A stretch of DNA of 26,527 nucleotides from an uncultured Collinsella sp. (GTDB lineage Bacteria; Actinomycetota; Coriobacteriia; Coriobacteriales; Coriobacteriaceae): contig UQMV01000033.1 of NCBI GenBank assembly GCA_900542315.1, forward strand, positions 1-26,527, in the 5' to 3' direction. Under the pieces are notes generated by a model that worked only from the letters and a program-made list of their open reading frames with translations, was not told the DNA's origin and did no database searches. Made by a program: the position numbers and the translations under genes. Shown here piece by piece: positions 17,016-23,548 of the stretch; position 1 is the stretch's first letter; each line of letters begins with the position of its first letter.

Positions 17016-18254
17016 CTATGCGGCGGGCAGCTCGATGGTGAACATCGTGTGTTCGGGCGTCGATTCACATGCAACGGTACCGCCGTGTGCCGCGATGATC
17101 TCCTTGGCAATAGCAAGGCCCAGACCGGCACCACCGCGATTGGTCGCACGCGCCGCATCCAGGCGATAGAACTTCTCAAAGATCACCTTGAGCTTAGCCG
17201 CAGGGATAGGATCGCCCTGATTGATAAAGCGCACGCGCACGCCACCGTCGTCCCGGCGCCTGGCCTCGATCGTGATGGTCGAGCCCTCATAGCTATAGGC
17301 AATAGCGTTTTTCATGATGTTGTTAAACACGCGAGCCATCTTGTCGCCATCCACGAGCACCGTCAGGTCCTCGCGAATATCAACTTGGACTTCCTTATGC
17401 TGCTCGTTGAGGATGGGATAGAACTCGTCAGCCACCTGAGCCAGCAGCAACCCCAGATCAACATAGCCGCGCGTGAGCACGATATCGTGGAAGTCAAAGC
17501 GCGTGATATCGAAGAACTCTTCGATGAGCGTATCGAGCCGGTGCGCCTTGTCGAGTGCCACGCCCGTAAAGTGCGCACGTTGCTCAACCGGCAGCTCAGG
17601 AGCCTCTTGCAGCAGCGAAAGATAGCCCACCACACTGGCAAGCGGGGTGCGTAGGTCATGTGCCAAGTACGTGACCAGATCGTCCTTGCGATGCGACTCG
17701 TCACGCAGAGCTTGCTGCACCTTGCGCTCACGGTCACGTACGCGGTTAAGGGCGCCCTCGACCTCTAAGAAGTCGCCGTCGATGTTGTCCCAGGTGTCGG
17801 GGTGATCGATCAGGCGATCTTGAATACGAGCAGCCAGCACACAATCGGCATGCTGCTCGCCCTGCTCGTAGCCCTGGTAGTACAGGGCGCGGCCGCACAA
17901 GAACAGCACGCACACGGCAAGCGCCAGCACAAAGCCAAGCATGTTGAATACAAAGCCGGCATCGAACAACACCGGCCCTTCGATGCCGCCGAGCGCCATG
18001 GCGCCAATCGCCAACGTCATGGCCCACGCGGCGCCGCCAATCACCACGCAGCGGCACACGATCTCAAATCGATCGATCAGCAAAAAGCCGACAAGCAGCA
18101 CCGCCAAGATTCCGACGATGTTGTCGATGCCAATCAGCAGCAGGCTCAGCAAAAAGAGCAGCACCGTTGCAAGCGCGCGGTTGTCGACGACCGACCTCAC
18201 GTATTCAAAGAGCCGATCGGGCACCTCGAACGCTTGCCTATCGTCTTTTGTCAT
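17016..18254 (-). CDS. VanS-like sensor histidine kinase
   Basis: This 412-residue membrane kinase belongs to the VanS-type group. Four hydrophobic segments at about 28-43, 46-60, 68-90 and 100-121 form the sensor, with almost no extracytoplasmic domain. The phosphoacceptor motif LAHDLRTPL has H199. The ATPase shows an N box (VFNNIMKNAIAYS), a non-canonical G1 (INQGDPIP), the F box FEKFYRLDAAR and G2 GGAGLGLAIAKEI, which closely resembles VanS proteins. The start at 18254 has GAGGA 8 bases upstream; an open frame extends to 18419 inside the regulator gene and is rejected. It is 26 bases downstream of its cognate regulator. The signal is unknown; no van ligase genes are present here. Confidence 0.9.
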   Translation of the reverse strand: MTKDDRQAFEVPDRLFEYVRSVVDNRALATVLLFLLSLLLIGIDNIVGILAVLLVGFLLIDRFEIVCRCVVIGGAAWAMTLAIGAMALGGIEGPVLFDAGFVFNMLGFVLALAVCVLFLCGRALYYQGYEQGEQHADCVLAARIQDRLIDHPDTWDNIDGDFLEVEGALNRVRDRERKVQQALRDESHRKDDLVTYLAHDLRTPLASVVGYLSLLQEAPELPVEQRAHFTGVALDKAHRLDTLIEEFFDITRFDFHDIVLTRGYVDLGLLLAQVADEFYPILNEQHKEVQVDIREDLTVLVDGDKMARVFNNIMKNAIAYSYEGSTITIEARRRDDGGVRVRFINQGDPIPAAKLKVIFEKFYRLDAARATNRGGAGLGLAIAKEIIAAHGGTVACESTPEHTMFTIELPAA

Positions 18255-18280
18255 ATCAAGATCCTCACAAGCGAAAAGCG

Positions 18281-18976
18281 TTATTCGATGATGTAGCCGA
18301 CGCCCCAGACGTTTTTGATAAAGCGTGGCTTTTGTGCGTCGTCGCCGATCTTTTCGCGCAAGTGGCGAATGTGCACCATCACCGTATTGTTGGAGCCGGG
18401 CATAAAGTCCTCGTTCCACACCGCGCGGAACAGGTCCTCCACGGCCACCACGCTGCCGCGATGCTCGACCAGATACAGCAAGATTGAATACTCGGTGGGT
18501 GTAAGGCGTACCGGTGCACCGTCCACCGTCACGGAACGAGCGTCGCGGTTGATCTCCAAGCCGTCGAGCTGAATGGTCGGCGACTCGGCCGCCTGTGCAC
18601 GGCTACCGTAGCTGGTGTAGCGGCGAAGCTGAGCGTGCACGCGCGCGATGAGCTCCAGCGGACGGAACGGCTTAACCACGTAATCGTCCGCGCCAAGCGA
18701 AAGGCCCCCGATCTTGTCTTGCTGGGCATCGCGCGCCGTCAGCATAATCACAGGATAGGTATGGCTGGAACGGATCGTACGTAGCAGCTCAAACCCATCG
18801 ATATCGGGCAGCATGACATCCAGCAGCGCCAGATCGAACTCCTGCTCCAAGATTGCCTTGGCAGCATCGGCCCCGCTATAGGCAATCTGGACATCAAAGC
18901 CCTCTTTTGTAAGGTAGATACCAACCAAGTCGGCGATGGCCTTCTCGTCATCAACTACCAAAATGCGCTCGTTCAT
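18281..18976 (-). CDS. VanR-like OmpR-family response regulator
   Basis: This 231-residue receiver plus winged-helix transcription factor has all key residues: D9/D10 in LVVDDEKAI, phosphoacceptor D53 in LLDVMLPD, T80 and K102 in VKPF. The C-terminal DNA-binding domain spans about 130-230 (LTPTEYSILLYLVEHRG, SNNTVMVHIRHLREKIGDD, VWGVGYIIE) and resembles VanR and CpxR-like members. The ribosome site is GAGAGGAG. It leads the operon with the VanS-like kinase and is transcribed divergently from a D,D-carboxypeptidase gene, which may be a target. Confidence 0.92.
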   Translation of the reverse strand: MNERILVVDDEKAIADLVGIYLTKEGFDVQIAYSGADAAKAILEQEFDLALLDVMLPDIDGFELLRTIRSSHTYPVIMLTARDAQQDKIGGLSLGADDYVVKPFRPLELIARVHAQLRRYTSYGSRAQAAESPTIQLDGLEINRDARSVTVDGAPVRLTPTEYSILLYLVEHRGSVVAVEDLFRAVWNEDFMPGSNNTVMVHIRHLREKIGDDAQKPRFIKNVWGVGYIIE

Positions 18977-18996
18977 GCGTGCTCCTCTCGCGCTCC

Positions 18997-19002
18997 ATTA
19001 TG
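18997..19002 (-). promoter_or_regulatory. -10 element of the VanRS-like operon
   Basis: CATAAT on the minus strand would start transcription about 14 bases before the ATG, giving a very short leader. The -35 region is TG-rich without a consensus, as often found in promoters activated by OmpR-type regulators. Confidence 0.4.
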
Positions 19003-19035
19003 CCCGAGGCGACGCACGCCACACACAACAAGCGT

Positions 19036-19062
19036 GGGTGATTAAGTCGGCCTTAAGCACCC
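19036..19062. promoter_or_regulatory. 11-bp dyad in the vanR-like/dac divergent region
   Basis: The arms 19036-19046 and 19052-19062 pair at 10 of 11 positions around a 5-base loop, TCGGC. A second short dyad GCCCG-TT-CGGGC follows a few bases on. The site lies between the two divergent promoters, so it is a candidate regulator binding site. There is no T tract. Confidence 0.4.
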
Positions 19063-19128
19063 TTGTGCCCGTTCGGGCGCGGATGTGGGCCACGCACGCA
19101 CGCGATGATCGCCGACGCCGGCAAACGA

Positions 19129-19134
19129 TATACT
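19129..19134 (+). promoter_or_regulatory. -10 element of the carboxypeptidase gene
   Basis: TATACT in the context CGATATACTCTAG is a good -10 match 40 bases before the chosen GTG. It argues against the upstream ATGs at 19063 and 19105, which would lie before the transcript starts. No convincing -35 is seen. Confidence 0.4.
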
Positions 19135-19173
19135 CTAGTTCCAGAAGAGACCATCCCGTCGAAAGCGAAATCT

Positions 19174-20514
19174 GTGAAGTCCCTCACCTCTTTTGCAAAG
19201 CGCTCAGCCCAGCTTGCCGCCGGCTTTGTCTGCGCTATCGCCCTTGCCGCTGGCGCGCCCACCGTCGCCGGCGCCCAAGTGCTCACGACCGACAATGTTT
19301 GCGGCAAAACCGCCGATGCGCGCGGCATCACGGCCGAAAACCTGCCCGATATCGATGCGACCAATGCCCTCGTCATGGGCAAAGACGGCACCGTCTACTA
19401 TGGGCGCCGCGCCGATGAGCAGGTCAAGATTGCCTCGATCACCAAGGTCATGACCGCAATCCTAACCGTCGAGAATTGCAAGATGGACGAGAAAGTCACG
19501 GTGAGCAACGCCGCAGCCACCGTGGGTAATTCGACCGCCGGCTTGCTCGAAGGCGACGAGCTTACCGTGGAGCAGGCACTGCGCGGCCTGATGATTCCCT
19601 CGGGCAACGACGCCGCCATCGTGCTCGCCGAATATGTGGGCAAGAAGATCGACCCCAAGACCAAAGACGCCGAGGCCACATTTGTGAAGGCCATGAACGA
19701 GCGCGCTAAGAAGCTCGGCTGCACCGGTACGCTTTTTGAAAACCCGCATGGTCTGGACTTTGATGAGTGGGCTGGTGATATGCACTCAACCGCACACGAC
19801 GTAGCGCTGATGATGCAGGAGGCTATGAAAAACGACACGATCCGCGAGGTCGTAGCGAGCGAGGATTCCTGGATCGAGGTCACGGGCGCCGACGGCACCG
19901 ACCATTCGCATTCCATGGACACGCATAACTATTTGCTGGGCCAAGATGGCAACATCGGTGGCAAGACCGGCACCACCGACGATGCAGGCTATTGCTTTAC
20001 GAGCGCCTACAACCGCGATGGCGACGAGATCTACACCGTCGTTTTGAACTCCACCGCCACCGACCAGCGCTTTACCGATACCGCAACCCTTGCCAATTGG
20101 TACTACGGTCACAAGATGACGGTCGCAATCGCCAACACGCAGGAAAAGACCGCCAACGGCAACCCGCTTATGGCACGCATTAGCCAGACAGATTGGACGG
20201 ACAAGACGATCGACGCCACGCTCGCCGACCCCACGGCGCAAGCGACCGTGTTTTCTCTTGCCGGCGAGGTGACCGAAAAGGTTAGCTACGACGATCTTTC
20301 GGGCACGGTGCATGTGGGCGACAAGGTGGGCAGCGTTACGCTCAAGCAGGACGGCACCAAGATCGCCGTCATGGACCTGGTTGCCGACGAGGAAGGCGCA
20401 GGGCCGAATCCCATTGAATGGCTGCTCGTGAAGCTCGATCGCTTGGGCCGCCGCATCGACAACCGCCCACTTGCGGCAGAGAGCGAGACCGTAGCCAAGG
20501 CACCCGAGGTGTAG
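19174..20514 (+). CDS. D-alanyl-D-alanine carboxypeptidase (S11, PBP5-like)
   Basis: This 446-residue penicillin-binding protein trims the terminal D-Ala from peptidoglycan stem peptides outside the membrane. The GTG start gives a classic signal peptide: MKSLTSFAKR, a hydrophobic core to about residue 28, and AGA as cleavage site near 34. Catalytic motifs are SITK (88-91, nucleophile S88), SGN (143-145) and KTG (264-266). A C-terminal beta domain follows, and the end (NPIEWLLVKLDRLGRR) could form an amphipathic helix that anchors it to the membrane as in PBP5. The upstream ATG at 19105 is an alternative start. It is the only plus-strand gene and is divergent from the VanRS-like operon. Confidence 0.92.
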   Translation: MKSLTSFAKRSAQLAAGFVCAIALAAGAPTVAGAQVLTTDNVCGKTADARGITAENLPDIDATNALVMGKDGTVYYGRRADEQVKIASITKVMTAILTVENCKMDEKVTVSNAAATVGNSTAGLLEGDELTVEQALRGLMIPSGNDAAIVLAEYVGKKIDPKTKDAEATFVKAMNERAKKLGCTGTLFENPHGLDFDEWAGDMHSTAHDVALMMQEAMKNDTIREVVASEDSWIEVTGADGTDHSHSMDTHNYLLGQDGNIGGKTGTTDDAGYCFTSAYNRDGDEIYTVVLNSTATDQRFTDTATLANWYYGHKMTVAIANTQEKTANGNPLMARISQTDWTDKTIDATLADPTAQATVFSLAGEVTEKVSYDDLSGTVHVGDKVGSVTLKQDGTKIAVMDLVADEEGAGPNPIEWLLVKLDRLGRRIDNRPLAAESETVAKAPEV

Positions 20515-20544
20515 GGCTGGGGGAACATTACATTTGAGATTGGA

Positions 20545-20571
20545 GAGGCGTCCAACGGGGCGCCTCTTTTT
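20545..20571 (+). terminator. Rho-independent terminator of the carboxypeptidase gene
   Basis: A 9-bp stem (GAGGCGTCC / GGGCGCCTC, one G-T pair) with loop AACG is followed by five T. It lies 30 bases after the stop codon. Confidence 0.92.
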
Positions 20572-20675
20572 GAATACCTCTTAAACGGGATGCGTCAGAA
20601 TCACCAAAGCGACATTGCTAGCCGTTTACCTTCGCTGTGTCTTTTCGGACCTTGAAAACGGGTCCACCGGGCATG

Positions 20676-21827
20676 CTAGTAGATCCTTTCGACCTCCTTG
20701 GTCAAGGCCCTGAAAAGATCCCCAGCTGAGGGGTCTGCCCCAGGACACAGCGATTGCCAGGCACCCGTTTCTCCGATGGTGCCCGCACTCGTCATAACAA
20801 GATCGTCGCTCCGCCTGCGAATGGAGACACTAACGGAGCGGCCATTATGGAACCCATGGATATCGACTTTATTTATGCGCCCATCAGCTAGATAACTAAT
20901 CATGACATTGATGCTGTCACCATACTCCGGCAATTCGAAGCCGTGGGAATCCATCAATAGCTTCACGTCCTGATGGTAAATGCGGGCCTCGACGACATTC
21001 TTGGGCATTTTCCCCGTCTTTGTTGGAGAGCAAAAGCTGATGCTTGGCTCCTCTTCGCTCATGCCTCGGTCAAACCTAAGCATGCACGGGCATACCGACT
21101 CAATGGTTCGCAAGGCGTCCGCCGCGACCTTTTCCTCGGTAAACATCTCCACGTCGATGCCGTTTTCTTCCATATAGGCACGGTTTTTACGTTGAAGCTC
21201 TAGCCGAACCGCAGCCTCCCCATCTCCACGCTGTTCCCAATTTCCGGAGTCGGCGGCATTTCGATCGAATGTAGAATCAACAGAACATGGCGCTTGCTGT
21301 TGAGTCGGATCACTGTCGCCGAGACGCCTTAGCTCGGAGCGTCTCATCAGTAGTGTCACAATATCAAACAGCCAACCAAATCCAAAAAGGCCAAAGGTAA
21401 AGAGATATAGAAAGAAGCTACCCCACATCCGTGCATACGCCCTATGAGCGCCCGACCACCCAAGAAGGAAGCATAGCAAAAGCGCCTTGTTCGCCCTGTC
21501 AACCGACGTAATCTCTCGAGTGAGAGATTTCTGTTCAGGCTTCGCCAAAGGTGTAATTTCATGCGATGAAACAGTAATTGAGGACGTCCTTGACGCCGAG
21601 CTCCGAGCGCCTGATTTAGCAACGGCGCGAGCGACATCCCCAACTCCGACGGTCGTTCTGCTGTATACGGCATTGTAAGCAGCCTTCTTCGGATTTTTGA
21701 TCCACCCCATGCCCTTCTTACCATAGCCGGGGATTATCGCCCGCTTTACCGCGCGCTTCGCTCTGCCGGTCGTTCTTGCCTTGAGTGATGTCTTTAGATT
21801 CGGCTTACGCAGCCCGACCTTTACCAT
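20676..21827 (-). CDS. TM2-domain protein with basic N-terminal block
   Basis: This 383-residue protein has an unidentified function. Residues 1-65 are strongly basic and include IPGYGKKGMGWIKNPKKAAY, a block I recall from other uncharacterised Gram-positive proteins. Residues about 112-162 form a TM2 domain (two helices joined by a short turn) with the typical FLLGWSGAHRAYARMWGS segment, although the usual HRFY is changed to HRAY. The C-terminal 200 residues are hydrophilic and predicted cytoplasmic, without a motif I recognise. The ATG at 21827 has GGAG 7 bases upstream; the frame open to 21896 lacks such a site. It is convergent with the carboxypeptidase gene and stands alone. Confidence 0.75.
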   Translation of the reverse strand: MVKVGLRKPNLKTSLKARTTGRAKRAVKRAIIPGYGKKGMGWIKNPKKAAYNAVYSRTTVGVGDVARAVAKSGARSSASRTSSITVSSHEITPLAKPEQKSLTREITSVDRANKALLLCFLLGWSGAHRAYARMWGSFFLYLFTFGLFGFGWLFDIVTLLMRRSELRRLGDSDPTQQQAPCSVDSTFDRNAADSGNWEQRGDGEAAVRLELQRKNRAYMEENGIDVEMFTEEKVAADALRTIESVCPCMLRFDRGMSEEEPSISFCSPTKTGKMPKNVVEARIYHQDVKLLMDSHGFELPEYGDSINVMISYLADGRINKVDIHGFHNGRSVSVSIRRRSDDLVMTSAGTIGETGAWQSLCPGADPSAGDLFRALTKEVERIY

Positions 21828-21963
21828 ATTTCTACTCCATCCCCTAGGAACCCCACACCGGGGTGCACGAGCACGCCTGGGTCTCCCCGTTTTCAAGCGC
21901 CCCGTGTTTGCCTAATGTTCACGCCCTTTCGGACTCTAATCCCCAGCCGCCATTCTTGATAAT

Positions 21964-21988
21964 AAAAAAGGGCCCCAAATGGGACCCT
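21964..21988 (-). terminator. Terminator of tRNA-Ser
   Basis: On the minus strand an 8-bp stem (AGGGTCCC / GGGGCCCT, one G-T pair, loop of 4) is followed by TTTTTTATT, 16 bases after the tRNA end. Confidence 0.9.
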
Positions 21989-22003
21989 TCTTCAAAGTCA
22001 TAC

Positions 22004-22094
22004 TGGCGGAGAGCTGGGGATTCGAACCCCAGATGCCCTTTTGGGGCATACTCGCTTAGCAGGCGAGCACCTTCGGCCTCTCGGTCAGCTCTCC
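22004..22094 (-). tRNA. tRNA-Ser (anticodon GCT)
   Basis: The acceptor stem GGAGAGC / GCTCTCC, discriminator G and encoded CCA are visible. The anticodon arm CTCGC-CTGCTAA-GCGAG reads AGC/AGT serine codons. The long variable arm (TGCCC...GGGCA) marks a class II tRNA. The T arm carries GTTCGAATC. The length is 91 bases including CCA. Confidence 0.96.
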
Positions 22095-22108
22095 GTAACA
22101 GCCGTTCT

Positions 22109-22137
22109 ATAGTAACCAAACAGCCGAAGTTGGGCAA
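22109..22137 (-). promoter_or_regulatory. Promoter of tRNA-Ser
   Basis: TTGCCC (22132-22137) and TACTAT (22109-22114) on the minus strand are spaced by 17 bases, and transcription would begin several bases before the tRNA. Confidence 0.75.
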
Positions 22138-22146
22138 GGGGAATTT

Positions 22147-22191
22147 TGAGGCGTTTCCTCTTTTATCTCTCTTTTACCAGTAAACGCCTCA
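22147..22191. repeat. 10-bp inverted repeat upstream of tRNA-Ser
   Basis: TGAGGCGTTT (22147-22156) and AAACGCCTCA (22182-22191) are perfect reverse complements around a pyrimidine-rich 25-base loop. The pair sits between the tRNA promoter and the larger 19-bp dyad. Confidence 0.6.
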
Positions 22192-22199
22192 GTCAATCA

Positions 22200-22254
22200 T
22201 CTCAATCTGTAACATCTGCAGGCCGTAATCCCCTCCAGATGTTACAGATTGAGA
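22200..22254. repeat. Perfect 19-bp inverted repeat downstream of the ATPase gene
   Basis: TCTCAATCTGTAACATCTG (22200-22218) is matched without error by its reverse complement at 22236-22254, with a 17-base loop. It lies 49 bases after the stop of the ATPase gene. No T tract follows on either strand, so it is not a classic terminator. Confidence 0.85.
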
Positions 22255-22303
22255 CAAAGATACAAGGACGGCCCCAGCGACAGCGCGGACAGCCCATTCT
22301 TTA

Positions 22304-23386
22304 TTAGTCCTCCTGAACGGTCTCCAACAGATAATCGCGCATGTACGGAATTGCAAACGAAACACGGCCATAGCCCGCGGGCTCAATCAACCCCGCATCG
22401 ATCAGACGCTTGCGATATGACCCAACTTTGCTCGCCGACAAACCCATCTTCTTGGCAATATCGCCGTTGGCGATATCGACGCCCTCGCATTGAGCCATCG
22501 CCGCGAGATACTGAAACTGCCGTTCCGACACCCTGCGCAGCGCTGGGGCAATCACCATAGCATTAAAGCTATCAAGAGCCGCCTGGATACCCTTACGAGC
22601 CGCCTCTTCGCTCACGCTCTCCGCCCCACTGCGCGCAGCAACCTGCCAAGCGTAATATCCGACCAGCTGGACCATAAAGGGATAGCCTGCCGAAGCTTTT
22701 GTTAATAGCTCAGCGGCACCTTTGTCGAGCTCCTTGCCCGCTCGTCTCATCGTATCCTCAAACGATCCGCCAACTTCAAAATCGGAAAGCCGAGTAAGTT
22801 CAACATGTTTGGCTCGCTGAAGGAACGTCAACGTATCATCCACCACCACGCCATCTACCGATGTCGGCAGCCCGGCGAAAGCGAAAGCGACATTCGCTCC
22901 TTGGCGGATCAAGAGCTGCATCTCATTGCCTAGCTCGCGCATTTCCTCAGTTGAGGCATCCTGGATCTCGTCGAGCGTAATGAGCAGACCACCGCGCTTC
23001 GCAGCATCGTACATCGCCTCGCCCAGATGAGAGGCCGACTTCGACATCTCCATGGAGCCAAGGCTGACCCCTAAAATCGATGGGGAAATCGAGATTGATT
23101 CAAGACGAACGTTTCGCTGCAGAGCCTCGAGGATTCTATTGCAAAAACCAGCATTGGAGGCAACGTCAACGACCTCGAATCCTTTTTTGCGTGCAAGGTC
23201 ACCCAATGCATTAAGGAGCACCGTTTTGCCTGTGCCTCGGACGCCCGAGATGCGCATGAGTCGATCGGGGGCACCAGGACCATTCTCAAGAGCCTCGGCA
23301 AAGTCATCCAAAACAGTGTCCCGTCCGATAAGCTCAGGCGGATTCATGCCCGCCGTTGGCTTAAAGGGGTTAACAGCTTTCGTCAT
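22304..23386 (-). CDS. AAA+ ATPase with C-terminal winged helix
   Basis: This 360-residue ATP-binding protein begins with a short NPFKP..GMNPPELIGRD segment, as in Orc1/Cdc6-like and other AAA_16 ATPases. Walker A is GVRGTGKT (48-55), Walker B LLITLDE (134-140) and a sensor-1-like strand is VAFAFAGLP. A helical lid follows (GYPFMVQLVGYYAWQ). Residues about 285-355 form a helix-turn-helix or winged-helix region (IAKKMGLSASKVGSYRKRL, then the wing GYGRVSFAIP). The start at 23386 has GGAGGG 4 bases upstream and starts just after the 19-bp tandem repeats. The function is unknown: candidates are a DNA-binding regulator, a replication-initiator-like protein or a defence/stress ATPase. It is monocistronic. 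Confidence 0.85.
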   Translation of the reverse strand: MTKAVNPFKPTAGMNPPELIGRDTVLDDFAEALENGPGAPDRLMRISGVRGTGKTVLLNALGDLARKKGFEVVDVASNAGFCNRILEALQRNVRLESISISPSILGVSLGSMEMSKSASHLGEAMYDAAKRGGLLITLDEIQDASTEEMRELGNEMQLLIRQGANVAFAFAGLPTSVDGVVVDDTLTFLQRAKHVELTRLSDFEVGGSFEDTMRRAGKELDKGAAELLTKASAGYPFMVQLVGYYAWQVAARSGAESVSEEAARKGIQAALDSFNAMVIAPALRRVSERQFQYLAAMAQCEGVDIANGDIAKKMGLSASKVGSYRKRLIDAGLIEPAGYGRVSFAIPYMRDYLLETVQED

Positions 23387-23403
23387 TCTGCCCTCCTCTG
23401 CTA

Positions 23404-23460
23404 GTTTTAATAACTTTAACAAAGTTTAGCAACTTTAGCAGAGTTTAACAGTTTTAGCAG
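23404..23460. repeat. Three 19-bp tandem direct repeats (iteron-like)
   Basis: Units lie at 23404-23422, 23423-23441 and 23442-23460. The middle unit reads AGTTTAGCAACTTTAGCAG. Each unit contains two TTTA half-sites, so six TTTA cores occur at spacings of 9, 10, 9, 10 and 9 bases, close to one helical turn. The array is AT-rich, unlike its surroundings, and ends 17 bases before the ATPase start codon, leaving room only for the ribosome site. It must overlap the promoter. Confidence 0.85.
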
Positions 23461-23548
23461 GCTCGGCGGCTTTATGCCTTACCGATCCTGCCGGGTCCTC
23501 CCGTCCGCGCCGATGCAAATAGCGCGGTGCGGCCCCTCTATATCGCCC

